Of a DNA stretch of 64,000 nt, positions 44,786 through 54,890 are shown in pieces. A model generated the notes under the pieces. It was not told the origin of the DNA. It ran no database searches and saw nothing but the letters and a program-made list of their open reading frames with translations. Source of the stretch: Sabellastarte sp. h YS-2021 (taxonomy: Eukaryota > Annelida > Polychaeta > Sabellida > Sabellidae); the NCBI GenBank assembly GCA_964017235.1, contig OZ024927.1:45389293-45453292 (forward strand), in the 5' to 3' direction. A program made the translations under genes and the position numbers. The first letter of the stretch is position 1, and each line of letters begins with the position of its first letter.

Positions 44786-45719
44786 CTAGAAGGAAGAGGG
44801 GACAAAAGCTGAGAAGGTGGAGGGAATCAAAGAAGGGGCCACTGAAGCATTTTGAAGGTAGGTCCATACGTCAGAACTTTTCCAGAGGCCATGGGACATA
44901 ATATTTTGGAGGGGAGCACTATGGTCAAATGCAAAGGTGGCCCCGGATCTTCTGAAGGTATGAAAGCCATGAGAAACTGGGGAAATATTCCTAAGAAGGA
45001 GGATGGCCCTGAGGGCGTCCCTAATATGTGTGTCAATGATAGGTGGATGAGGGGGGGTGATGGAAGCAAACAAGGGGGCCTGAGGGGGAAGGTCCCTAGA
45101 TTTAAGGAGAGCTGTAAGAGCCTGAACAGGACATAGATACTTATTACTGATGGTGGGAAGTTGAATGATATGGTGGGCCTTGCGATCCTGCATGGTCTTG
45201 GTCCATTTTAAAATTAAATGAGCCCCAGGGGGGCCAAAAATAACATCCTGCCTCAGAAAATGATGATGTTGACTAAATTTTTTAGAACATGTGAGGGGCT
45301 ATATTTGACATCCTAAGGAAACCATAAAAGGCGACCAGGAAGATGGCTCTGTATAGGTGGGGATCATCCCTAGTGTCACATGACATGGAAATGTTATATA
45401 GTGTTGGGATGTCAAAGACTCCTCTGGGGGTAGGGGCAAAGTGAGAGGTGAGGCTGATGCTCCTCAGGAGCCTGGTAATGGCAGGATGAGAAAAAGGGGG
45501 TAAGGGAAGATTATATAGTGTAGCCATGGATCTAACAGAAGACAGATATGCAGATATGACCTTATGGGAAATGTGATTTTGGTGAAGGTATTCAATGAAG
45601 ACCATGATGTTGTGTAGGGTAGTCGTGGGAGGCAAATCCATGATGTGAAGAAAGGAAAAGTAAGCTCGAACATGCGTCCTATGAGCTGAAGTGGTAGAAG
45701 GTCTGTATGCATACTTCAT
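44786..45719 (-). pseudogene. Tyrosine recombinase of DIRS copy 1 (one frameshift)
   Basis: Phage-integrase-family recombinase that would insert the circular cDNA. The N-terminal 145-codon frame (45282-45719) carries a SAM-like core-binding region and the first catalytic Arg (FYGFLRMSNIAP, Arg136). The C-terminal 135-codon frame (44786-45193 plus upstream open sequence) carries the H-x-x-R box (HTFRRSGAT, His78, Arg81), the HGLW His101 and the candidate nucleophile Tyr112 (VWTYLQN). The two join at 45285-45300 if one base is removed. All catalytic residues are therefore present. The N-terminus may extend upstream of the ATG at 45719. Confidence 0.88.
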
Positions 45720-45772
45720 CCTCTGACAGGCAGAAGATATGAAGGATGTGGAGGCTGTGGAGGATCCTGCAA

Positions 45773-47113
45773 TTACAAGGAAAGATTAAGGTGGAAATAA
45801 TGAAGTGGAATGGATTCAAATACACAATTCCTACAAATATACTGGGCTAAATCCCCATTGATGTGGTTTTGTGAAAATAACCTAGATAAGGCATCAGCAA
45901 TAAGATTTTTGCGTCCCTGTATGTGAGTAATGTGAAGGTCTATATCAAAAGCTGCCATGAAAAGCCAAATATTCTGTAAACAGATTGAGAGGAAGCCATC
46001 ACGGGACTTCCCCGACTGGATCACCTGGACAACAGCCTTGTTGTCACAGTGAATAAGGATAGATTGGTGAGTCCAAGAATTTGCCCAACATCTTAGAGCC
46101 AAAAGGATGTTGAACATCTCCAACTGTACAATGCCCAATTCAAAGCCCAATATGGAGTAAACGGGCGTAGCATAAGCTCTGCCATTCCAATAAGCTCCAA
46201 GGCCTGTAAGGCTGGCGTCAATAAAGACGTGGTTGCTAGGGGAAGGTAATTTTTTGTTAAAGTAGGTGGAGCCATTAAAAGCAGGTATGAAGCTTATGAA
46301 CCAGATGAGGTCTTTGAAGAAATCAGGGTTTAAAGGAATTCTGTTATGGTTGTAATGGGATCTAAAGAGTGCAAGCATCCTGTTAACGAATATCCTGGCA
46401 GGCTTAACACATTTGTGAATGTAGAGGAGTTTACCAAGGAGAGATTGGAACTTATTTCTGCTAAGGTAAGTTTTATTCAAAATAAATATACATTCCTGCC
46501 AAATAGCCTTAATTTTGGCATCTTCAATGCTAAGGGTATGGTTTTTGACGTCAATAGTGATGCCGAGACAGGTCAGAGAGTCAGAGGGTGGGCAAAGTTT
46601 GTCAGGGTTAATTGGGAGCCCCAGTTCAGTGAGAAGATGGATCAGGTACTGAAAGGCATCATTTGCCTGGTCTTTATGGGTTACTAGCATGTAATCATCG
46701 ATATATGGAAACATTTTATAACCTTTTTTAGCCATAAGATAGGCAATTGCGTCAGACGTCATCTGAAACGCCCCGCTCCCATGTACCCAGCCGAACGCCG
46801 CTGCTGCGTCGAGATATTGACGCTCCTGCCATTGAATTCCAAAGTTTAAAGCATCCCCAGGGTCTATTCTTAAGTTCCTGAATGCACGGGAGACGTCAAT
46901 TTTGGCTAAGGTGACACCTTCACCTATCGTAAGGATTTCTTCAGTAATGTTATCTAAGGAAGGAAATTTGAGATTAAATGTGACACCGTCGAACAGCAAT
47001 CTATCCACTTGGTCATTTAAGGAAGTACCCTTGGGGTGGGACAAGTTCAAAATGACCCTGCGCTTGTTGGTGTCCTTTGGCCTGGTAAGGAGGGGGGAAA
47101 GAGTGAATGCCAT
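45773..47113 (-). CDS. Reverse transcriptase / RNase H of DIRS copy 1
   Basis: A 446-codon open frame. RT fingers: SPLLTRPKDTNKRRVILNLS. First catalytic Asp in AKIDVSRAF (Asp73), and the active-site box FPYIDDYMLV (Asp139, Asp140). RNase H: HVFIDASLTGLGAYW (Asp299), QLEMFNILLAL (Glu332), HCDNKAVVQVI (Asp357) and QGRKNLIADALSR (Asp407). All catalytic acids are intact. The frame overlaps the preceding 47013-48467 frame by about 100 bp. The natural junction is at a C6 run near 47090-47100, where one extra base separates the frames. The ATG at 47113 is unlikely to be the true start; this should be part of a longer Pol. Confidence 0.9.
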   Translation of the reverse strand: MAFTLSPLLTRPKDTNKRRVILNLSHPKGTSLNDQVDRLLFDGVTFNLKFPSLDNITEEILTIGEGVTLAKIDVSRAFRNLRIDPGDALNFGIQWQERQYLDAAAAFGWVHGSGAFQMTSDAIAYLMAKKGYKMFPYIDDYMLVTHKDQANDAFQYLIHLLTELGLPINPDKLCPPSDSLTCLGITIDVKNHTLSIEDAKIKAIWQECIFILNKTYLSRNKFQSLLGKLLYIHKCVKPARIFVNRMLALFRSHYNHNRIPLNPDFFKDLIWFISFIPAFNGSTYFNKKLPSPSNHVFIDASLTGLGAYWNGRAYATPVYSILGFELGIVQLEMFNILLALRCWANSWTHQSILIHCDNKAVVQVIQSGKSRDGFLSICLQNIWLFMAAFDIDLHITHIQGRKNLIADALSRLFSQNHINGDLAQYICRNCVFESIPLHYFHLNLSL

Positions 47114-48467
47114 GGGCTGGGTCTATGTCAAAGGGGCCTAAAATGGCCCCCATGGAAATTTCTTTGTCAAGGTATTCTCGAACTGCCTGACTGTGAGAAA
47201 TAGCCGAAAAGTGATTTTTTACTTGGGAAATAGGGGGAGTACAGTGAGTCTTAATGGATAAGGGAAAACCGAATTTTAGGTAGTGTATAAGCCTGGTATC
47301 AGGATAATCTCTCAAATGACGCTCCCATGCGTCAATATTAAGACCTGAAGTAATGGGGATTCTGGCTAACCTATAGTTTGGTAACCCTGTATCCCTGATC
47401 ATGTGGGCCAAATCTATATAATCCTGGATGCATTTAATGACAGGGTAGGGCCTATCAGGGCCAGTAAAGGAGAAAAAATTCTCTTCCGTTACTATAAAGC
47501 CCCATTTTTTATCAGGAAAATTTACGTCTGGCAAGCTATCATTGGGAAGGGTGGCCCTACAAAAATTCAAGTCTGCCTCAGTTGTACCGTCTGGGTCAGG
47601 GTTAGTATAAGTGTTAGTAGTGTTAGAAGCATGTATTATATCTACCAGAGCTGTGTCATCATAATCAAATAAACTATTATTGACATCCTGCATAACAATA
47701 AGTTTATCTATAATGTCTTTAATATATTCAGTATAACTGGTCTCATGACTCTCAAAACAGTGAATGTCTTTATAAAACATTTCATGAGCCATTCTGGCCT
47801 TAATGCTGTCGTTAACACCCAATTTCTGATAGCTTACGGTATGACCGTATTGTACCGTAACGTTTTCATGCACTCTAATGACACTCAGAGGTAATTCAGG
47901 ACATGTGTGACACTTAATAATTCTAGCTTCCGCTTCATTGGTTCTATACAAAAAATAGAAGCCATTGTCTAACGCATTGGAGTGATCAATTAAATGTACA
48001 ATGGGGGCAAGGCCCTGAGGACCTAAAACAATCCAATTTAACATTTGAATACGACAAGATACAATGTTTATATGAAAATCAGATTGCTGAGTGTCAGTTT
48101 CCATACATGTGATCTTTATGAAATTGTTTACATCAAAATAACATAGGTGACACAAAAATGGCGCTCTGGCAAGGTCAAGGTTAGTATGATTGTAAGGTAT
48201 GAACCCGACACCACAAGCACAAGGACATAGGACATCCCCACTGACTATATTCTGCCAATAAACGTACTGCTCAGGACCAACAATTTGACCACAATACATT
48301 TGATTAACAAAATTATGAGGTACATAAGTGTCAATACAACAGTCATAAAAATTATAACACTGGTTGAAAACATGTTCATTTGAACTGAAATACTCATTTA
48401 ACTTATGTAAATACAGGTTATAGTTTCGTTCGTACAGAGGCTGCTGCCCAGGTGATCCTGCTTGTTG
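47013..48467 (-). CDS. Pol N-terminal region of DIRS copy 1
   Basis: Open directly after the Gag amber codon, in the same frame, for about 485 codons. The first ~100 residues hold a Cys cluster (QCYNFYDCC, MYCGQ, CPCACG, LCHLCYF) that looks metal-binding but matches no domain I recognise. The end has words typical of DIRS Pol just before the RT: NYRLARIPITSGLNIDAWER, YLKFGFPL, NHFSAISHSQAVREYL and MGAILGPFDID. After IHSF the frame leaves the RT frame. There is no good start codon near the beginning; the first ATG is at 48299. Expression probably depends on Gag translation. Confidence 0.75.
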   Translation of the reverse strand, partial: QQAGSPGQQPLYERNYNLYLHKLNEYFSSNEHVFNQCYNFYDCCIDTYVPHNFVNQMYCGQIVGPEQYVYWQNIVSGDVLCPCACGVGFIPYNHTNLDLARAPFLCHLCYFDVNNFIKITCMETDTQQSDFHINIVSCRIQMLNWIVLGPQGLAPIVHLIDHSNALDNGFYFLYRTNEAEARIIKCHTCPELPLSVIRVHENVTVQYGHTVSYQKLGVNDSIKARMAHEMFYKDIHCFESHETSYTEYIKDIIDKLIVMQDVNNSLFDYDDTALVDIIHASNTTNTYTNPDPDGTTEADLNFCRATLPNDSLPDVNFPDKKWGFIVTEENFFSFTGPDRPYPVIKCIQDYIDLAHMIRDTGLPNYRLARIPITSGLNIDAWERHLRDYPDTRLIHYLKFGFPLSIKTHCTPPISQVKNHFSAISHSQAVREYLDKEISMGAILGPFDIDPAHGIHSFPPPYQAKGHQQAQGHFELVPPQGYFLK

Positions 48468-48470
48468 CTA
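48468..48470 (-). promoter_or_regulatory. In-frame amber codon between Gag and Pol
   Basis: TAG followed by CAA CAA in the same reading frame. Downstream the frame stays open for about 485 codons. Seven bases later comes a small hairpin CAGG-ATCA-CCTG. This is a candidate stop-codon readthrough site. Alternatively it is a CAG-to-TAG mutation in a Gln-rich linker (NNN*QQ). Confidence 0.55.
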
Positions 48471-49655
48471 ATTATTGTTCATTTTGGCCTGTCCCCTGGC
48501 TTTAAAATTACACTTGGTCTCGGGGTGGGGCAGGGTCCTACCCTGCTTCATACAGAAACTACATAGGTGGTTATATGAACCGTGATTACTTTCATGAGAA
48601 CATGATCCGTCATTGTAATATTTGCAGATCTTCCTATTTGACTGAGAGGTGGGTTGATGGTTGGACAACGCTATCTGTGACGCCCCTAGCCTGTTGAAGG
48701 ACCATTGGTTGGTATCATCCCAACTGAGCCTGCCCTCCTCGACTGCATGCATAGATACGGCCCATGCATCGCGTACTGTGGGCCAAGGTAAAGATGATGC
48801 ATCCTTGGTAGCCATAATTAACTGTAAGAGGGCGTGTTTGACAGTGGAAGGGTCTTGAATATTGTAAATGTTTGAAAGCTGGCCAGAAACCCACTGTGGT
48901 AGGGTAAGGTCATCGTAAGACAACCGTTTCCTGCCATGGACCCCTTGGAATCCCTCATTGGGCCATCTGAGATGGGCTGGGGCTGTAACAACATCTACAG
49001 TATTGAATCTACCAGATTTCTTTGTACTCTTACCTTGGGTAAGGTCTGAATGTAACTGTGAATCATAGGTAGCGAGGACCTTGTTGACTGCTTCTGACAC
49101 AGATGGGATTCGCCTGAGTACGTCGATATTCGGGGCAATAGCGTCATTTCGAGCGTCGGCTATTGATGAATGTGGAAGTATGTTGAGGGGCCTGTCCCCT
49201 TGTACTCGATCCACTGGAGGTCCTACTTGGTAACCTGCCCTTTGTGGTGATGAGTGAAGAGGTTGCTGTGGAACCCGACAGTCTGCACTCTGAGAAGGTC
49301 TAAAATTCGGCTGGGGGAGACCTTGGCCTAAGGCTACATTGACCGAGTGACGTTCATGATCCTGGGGCCTGGTGTTGAAGGTCGGTGGATTGAGAATAGT
49401 TTCTTCCATTTTATCCATCCTAGCTGCTAACCTCTTATTGGAATCTGAGAGGCCCCTTAACAAATCTAACATTTCTTGGTTGGGCGAAGGAACTGCACGG
49501 GGCTGAATAGAAGACCCTGAGGCGTCGTTAGATGACGCTAAAGCGTTACTCACAATGTCCTTGTCGAACTGCTGTAGAAAAGATCCCTCCTGTGGGGTAG
49601 ATCTGGTCTGTTTCCTTCTAGTAGTTGAAACATGAGCCCTGGCTGACGCCGTCAC
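48468..49655 (-). CDS. Gag-like protein of DIRS copy 1
   Basis: An intact 395-codon ORF. The N-terminal part is basic and Ser/Gln/Pro-rich, with a possible coiled coil (LLRGLSDSNKRLAARMDKME). The conserved core LRWPNEGF, then RLSYDDLTLPQWVSGQLSNI, lines up with the Gag at 56547-57118 (WPHEAI, RVSYDQLTLTQWVQG). The C-terminus has a Cys/His motif (CKYYNDGSCSHESNHG, then HLCSFCMKQGR, HPETKC), probably zinc-binding and RNA-binding. It presumably forms the particle or RNP of the element. It is in frame with Pol beyond a TAG. Confidence 0.82.
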   Translation of the reverse strand: MTASARAHVSTTRRKQTRSTPQEGSFLQQFDKDIVSNALASSNDASGSSIQPRAVPSPNQEMLDLLRGLSDSNKRLAARMDKMEETILNPPTFNTRPQDHERHSVNVALGQGLPQPNFRPSQSADCRVPQQPLHSSPQRAGYQVGPPVDRVQGDRPLNILPHSSIADARNDAIAPNIDVLRRIPSVSEAVNKVLATYDSQLHSDLTQGKSTKKSGRFNTVDVVTAPAHLRWPNEGFQGVHGRKRLSYDDLTLPQWVSGQLSNIYNIQDPSTVKHALLQLIMATKDASSLPWPTVRDAWAVSMHAVEEGRLSWDDTNQWSFNRLGASQIALSNHQPTSQSNRKICKYYNDGSCSHESNHGSYNHLCSFCMKQGRTLPHPETKCNFKARGQAKMNNN

Positions 49656-49680
49656 TCTTTTCCTAAGTGTAGTTTTGGGT

Positions 49681-50045
49681 GTTTTCTTCCTTCCTTTTCT
49701 TCCATTGTAACACTCAATTTAAAGTAACGATAAAATAACTAAAAGTTTTTTTTTTTAAAAACTAAAATCCTAAAATCGTTATAACAAGGCAATCTTTTCA
49801 TGTATTCTCCCCAAAATTTACTTTTGCTTTGATGTTGGCACAATGGCTGCCAGTTTGAAAGTGACCCTTCCAACAGGGGAGAAAAGGTGAAAAACAGACC
49901 TTGATAGTGATTGGTTGGGGCCTAATGGCCCGTGAAATAGGGTCTTAGGCCAAACCAAGTTAGGGATTAAGGTGGCCATCAACTGCCACAGCAGGCCCCT
50001 ATCAGGCCGTGCCAGCCAGTGGGCGTATTCACGTATTCCCTGAAA
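49681..50045. other. Probable 5' leader/terminal region of DIRS copy 1
   Basis: Lies upstream of Gag on the minus strand. No ORF was seen, and terminal repeats could not be identified by eye. Confidence 0.3.
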
Positions 50046-50048
50046 ATT

Positions 50049-51453
50049 TCAGTAAATATGCATATGTACTGGTTTTTTGGTTCAATAAATATGCGTATTT
50101 ACTAAAATCATCATGAAGACTTTATATCTTAAATACTGGGTGTTATCTTGTCTTCATATTAACAGTTATTTCAAACTTTAAATAGCTTTGTCATATTCAA
50201 AGTTTGATACTTGTTTACAATCTAGCACTGGGATAATTATTTAACATCAATTTATAATTTCAAAAGCATTTGCATGTGATATGTGATAAAAATTTGTAAT
50301 AGGTTTTTTCATATGAAATAAATTTTAATGTAAATAGACCAGTTTTTAAATTGAAATATCCATACATTTATCTAATTATGACGCTTTATGTATAAAAGGA
50401 ACAACAATCATGGTAATAAGATTAAGATATATTTCTGTTCAAGAACTGAATTTCACTGTTGTTTTAACAATGTATTTTAACAATGTATTTCTTTTCCAAA
50501 GGTCACCAATAAAATTTAGATCTATAATAGGGTTGAATAAAACTTCCCTTTAATGTTGTCCCCACAATAGGGGAAGCCAAACCATAATCATAGTTGCCTT
50601 AAAAGAGATTAAGTCCCTCTGAAAGACTATGATGAAATCCAATTAGGGGCTAGCTGGCCTTTTCATTGTTTCTAACAACAATTCTTTGATCAAGTAGCCA
50701 GTACCTACACTAAAGTCATAAATCTACAAGAAAATGGCAAAATATTAAGCCTTGATTGAAATAAAATAAGGAACCACTTACTAATAATCTCAGTTTAACA
50801 AGAGATTCTTTGAGAATACATGCAGACTTGTTTGGGTGTAAATCATTTCTTAAATGATAAGGTAAAATTTCTGCTGAATGAAATTACAGTTAAAATTTAG
50901 AAATTTAAATTAATTTCTAAACTTTTATTTACTAGTATTTCCAATAAAAATGCTTTTTATGTATCAGCCACAAAAATAGTGAAAAGTTAAATGATCTTAA
51001 ATCATTTGTTGGGATGACATAGGTCCTTAGTAGCTGTGGGATTGAAAATAATATAAGCTTAAATGAAATATCTACAGGAAGCACATATCTAAAGTTTTAA
51101 AAATAAATATTTAAAAGCCCAGTGATATTTTTCAACATATTTGCATGTAATGTACTCTAAAATGAAGTATGCTTAGTATGTTCTAATAGTCATCATAATA
51201 GTGTAAAATGTTCCAATATAATTCACAGTTTGGTTTACCATTTAATATTATATAGAGTAAAATGTTCCAATATAATGTACAGTTTGGTTTACCATATAAT
51301 ATTATATAGTTACAACCAGTGAACATCAAAGTTTCATTTCACATATTTACTGAAAGTCAAACCAGTAAATGCGCATATTTACTGACCAAATCATTAAATA
51401 CGTGTATTTACTGAAAGTTTCACTTTTATTTACTGATTTCACATATTTACTGT
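50049..51453. mobile_element. ~1.4-kb element bounded by palindromic CAGTAAATATGC motifs
   Basis: The left edge has cagtaaatatgcatatgtac and aataaatatgcgtatttac. The right edge (51340-51453) has cagtaaatgcgcatatttac, attaaatacgtgtatttac and acatatttactg copies in inverse orientation. The motif is a ~22-bp near-palindrome repeated at both ends. The interior is AT-rich and non-coding, with a ~53-bp tandem duplication at 51198-51309 (taaaatgttccaatataat). No target duplication was recognised, so the mobile nature is inferred. Confidence 0.5.
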
Positions 51454-51459
51454 AACATA

Positions 51460-53040
51460 TAGATGCTTCTGTGCTTCTATTCTTTTGTCCAATTACCATT
51501 AGTATTAACTTTCCAGATGCCATTTTCGTTTACCTTGTTAAAAGCAGAGATGACCTTCTTGACTGTTTCTGGTGTCAGGAAGTCTATAGAAGGTTTTTAG
51601 CTGGTGCTACTGTAGGTTCTGCAGCCTTTCCAAGAAGTTCATATGGTCGGTGGTCCCTATGAACCAATTAGGCACAAATGATGGCAACTAAAGCTGGTGC
51701 ACAGTCACTGGATCCAACAGATGTCACAGACACATAGGACACCCCAATCCTGTGTGGAACTAGGTAATACACTTTGTAGCAAACCATCAACAACAAGAAG
51801 ATCAAAGTGAAGATTATGGAAGTGTGAAAAGAACAGTTTGAGGTGGGCTTTCTGAAGATAAATGACTGATCTAAATACCTCCTCATTTGTGAGATAAAGT
51901 CTCCTTTGTATTTAAATCATAAGTATGTTGTAGTGTCTTTCTCGGTGTCTTTGCAGTGTTTTAGAAGTGAAGTACTCAATGTCATGGCATGAGATCATCT
52001 GATACCTATGCCCTAGGTTTTGAAAGTCATCATCTGTCTCCTTGTATATTTAAAGGAAATGTATCATCATGAAAACAAGTATTTAGAATAGTAACACAGT
52101 TTTACAAACTTATATAATATTTTATAACTTCTAACATTTCCAAACTTTCTGATGTATTTTTGTAAAACAGTGGCGTCTATGAACATTTACATATATTTGT
52201 GCTAATCATTATCATTAGCGTTCCATGATATAATCTTATTGTCTTATAAAATAAACTTTACTGTATTTTATTACATTCTGAAAGCCTTGTGTTTTCTCTT
52301 CTAATCTCATTCAAACCCAGCACTTTATTATTATATAGTCCCTTTTCATCTTGATCTTGTCAAACCATCCAACCCAGTTCCAATGTTTATTTTGAACCAA
52401 GTAAAGGTAGATTCGGGGACAATTTATGCTAATGTGGTTCAACTTCGCATTATCCTAATTTACTACAACATTTAAACCAATATAACTCCGAAGTCAACAA
52501 ACAATGGCTAAAGTAACAAACACAGGGATAAACTTAAAAGGTGGTGGATCATAAACAGAATATTCAAGACATACAAAATAATTATTGGTTATTATAAGAC
52601 CCAGCCAATTTTAAACTTGCGGGAGAAACGGAAAAAGTAAAAAGTATTGGTTGTATAACCCCAAATATTAATTAACCTTATGACCTGCTCCTGACCTTCA
52701 TAAAGTTCGCTCGCAACACCAAGTCAGAATCATTCTAATCAATTATTCTAATCCTCAGAATGTTTTGACTAATTTTTCGAGGGACAAGGTCATTCAGCTT
52801 AGTTTACACAGTTGTATGATGAGAGAAGGGAAAAGGATAGGCTGTAACACATAACAGATTACTCACGGATATTCAGGAAATAAACGCTCACTGCCCAAAG
52901 ATTTTGAAACTTGTTGAACAGTGGTATTCTGTGGAGTCCCTTACTTTACACAAGCTCAACATTTTGTCGATTCAATTATATTATGTATCAAAAAATAATT
53001 ATATATTTTCTCCCAAATGTATTACCCTAATATTTCCAGT
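51460..53040. other. No gene seen
   Basis: A 63-codon plus-strand frame at 51471-51662 and a 72-codon minus-strand frame at 51668-51886 are less AT-biased than their surroundings, but I recognise no domain. Confidence 0.4.
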
Positions 53041-53044
53041 TGTG

Positions 53045-53303
53045 TTAAATTATGCTTTGAGGTTTTGTATCTTTTGTGACAAATTTTATGGTTGTATAAT
53101 TTAAATTTTCCGGATTTAGCTTCAGCTTGTTTGCAGACAACCACATTTTGACATCATCTAAGCAGTTTTTTAACCTGTCACAGGTATGAGCCACATTCTT
53201 ATGTGTAAGATGAACACAAAATACCATTCACATAAAAGTGGAAACTTATGCCAGGATGATTGTGAATAACTTTGCTAAGAGAAGTGATTTATAATGATAA
53301 GAG
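53045..53303 (-). mobile_element. CR1/L2-like LINE fragment (copy F, downstream half)
   Basis: The minus strand reads ISFHFYVNGI, then HLTHKNVAHTCDRLKNCLDD, VKMWLSANKLKLNPE. This is the RT catalytic-strand region and beyond, with the YADD box mutated. It is the continuation of the fragment at 54891-55330, separated by a MITE. Confidence 0.8.
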
Positions 53304-53840
53304 TATCCCAGCAGGCACAGGTCCAATTCTTGACATCATGTTTTGGTCATGTTAGTATATGACATCAAGTAACTATCACCTGGACATGATTTAAGGTGGT
53401 CACGTCATCTGACACAAATCTGACATCCAGTTTATGTGACATGACATGACTTTATGTCAATAACATACCTACAATATCAACTAGATGACAAAATGATAAC
53501 CAGACCTAATGTGATTGTATTATCCTATTCAATGACATAAAATTGACACCATCCCAACATGACTTTTTGTAGTCATGTCAAATGATGAAAATATGATGTT
53601 CGAATAATATGATGTGACCTGATATTCTACTCGGGCATTGTTTCTGACATCTTAATGATATTAATATGATGTCACTTTGTTAAAACATTTCAAGTGGAGT
53701 ATCGTCATATTATTTGACATCAGATTAACATTAGTATTCTATAAAATTATATCATTTTTAGGAATATTACAAATGCATCGTATGGATGTCTAAATGATAT
53801 TTAAGTCTGAATAATTTATCTAGTCTGTGTTAAATCAAAG

Positions 53841-53987
53841 GTCAAAGTTGGGGTTTTACGTCCCGTTCAACAGCCAGGGTCATATTGGGACAGGTCCTCA
53901 GAATTGCCACTTGTGGGACTCGAACCCACAGAGGTGACAGCCTATGATTAGATGCCAAACTTGCTAACCACTAGGCCACTGAGGACC
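53841..53987 (-). mobile_element. tRNA-derived SINE (family 2) with 17-bp target duplication
   Basis: On the minus strand the A box is tggcctagtggttag and the B box gggttcgagtccc. The tail ends in acgtaaaaccccaac. It is flanked by tctgtgttaaatcaaag at 53824-53840 and 53988-54004. Confidence 0.9.
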
Positions 53988-54004
53988 TCTGTGTTAAATC
54001 AAAG

Positions 54005-54150
54005 TTGGATTTTACATCCTGTACAACAACCAGGGTCATATTAGGACAGGCCCTCAGCTTTTTCACATGAGTAGGGGTAAACCTAGGCAGAGGTGACAAC
54101 CTGTGATTAGATGCTGAACCTACTAACTAACTCGGCCTCTAGTCTGTGAT
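54005..54150 (-). mobile_element. Older tRNA-derived SINE (family 2)
   Basis: The same order of words as the neighbouring copy but degraded: ttggattttacatcctgtac, aaccagggtcatattaggac, gaggtgacaacctgtgatta. The B box has decayed. The younger SINE inserted at its 3' side in the same orientation. Confidence 0.75.
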
Positions 54151-54890
54151 GTTGCTTTGACAAAAATAATTAAGTTTTGGTACAGACAAAACAATTATGT
54201 TTAAAACTGTAACTAAAATGCTGTGAGACAGCAAAAATTTACAAGAAATATGTTGATTTGTAAACAAATGTATACTTTAGTGTTTGCAACCAAGCCAAAG
54301 ATTGAATAAATAAAGATAAAAGTTCAGAAAAAAGGCTTCTAATATTCAAACTTTTGTACCCATTATTTGTATCTTTACAAATGGTATAAATTTTTGAACT
54401 GGTTCCCACAGAATATTAATAATTTTCTCCCATGGAATAATCTTTATAGTACATGGAAATCACTTAAAGCTGTGTCAGGTAAGTGTACATAAATGGTAGT
54501 TAAAGCAATGTAATGTGATATTAACTGTGAAAACAAAATGTTATTAACCAAAATTTTTATTACTGAAAATTGGTTTCAGCACTTGTGAAATGATGTCAGT
54601 CAGATTTTTAAATCAGTACATCAGATTGATGTCAGTTTCTGATGTCATATAGACACGAAGTCAATCCAAATTGGGTGATCATATTGATGTCTTATGCTGA
54701 TATCAAATTTATATCGGCTACTAGATGTCATTTTTATGGCTTTTGGAGATGTCAAATAGACTAGGCTACTAAAGATCTATTTGACATTTAACATATGATG
54801 TCATTTCGAATTTCAAATAAGCATCAGTTTCTGATGTCTTGCCCAGTGTCTTTTTGATTTCTTTTTGATATCCTAGTGCCTGCTGGGATA

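Larger units (their letters stand above)
44700..49680 (-). mobile_element. DIRS-type (tyrosine recombinase) retrotransposon, copy 1
   Basis: Coding order on the minus strand is Gag (48468-49655), Pol N-terminal domain (47013-48467), reverse transcriptase/RNase H (45773-47113) and tyrosine recombinase (44786-45719). This is the DIRS/Ngaro arrangement, using a phage-type recombinase instead of a DDE integrase. No methyltransferase-like domain was recognised between RNase H and the recombinase. Two single-base frame changes and one in-frame amber codon interrupt an otherwise full set. Terminal repeats could not be delimited, so the ends are approximate. Confidence 0.88.
53306..54888. mobile_element. 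1.6-kb MITE with TCCCAGCAGGCAC ends
   Basis: Both ends read TCCCAGCAGGCAC inward and are flanked by TA (53304-53305 and 54889-54890), as expected for a TA-targeting element. The interior is non-coding and full of TGACATC/GATGTCA words in both orientations. It interrupts LINE copy F within the region coding for GxPQGSVLGPI and has itself received two SINEs. Confidence 0.85.

Noticed and set aside
47085..47113. Programmed frameshift at the C6 run before the RT in DIRS copy 1
   Set aside because: The shift is +1 at a homopolymer in the middle of Pol, without a recognisable recoding signal. A simple indel or sequencing error is more likely.
44852..47672. Plus-strand frames opposite the DIRS element
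   Set aside because: They are shadows of the minus-strand recombinase and RT frames, whose catalytic motifs are clear.
51471..51886. Possible host exon pair
   Set aside because: No domain, no convincing splice sites and stops in the continuation. Left as unassigned sequence.
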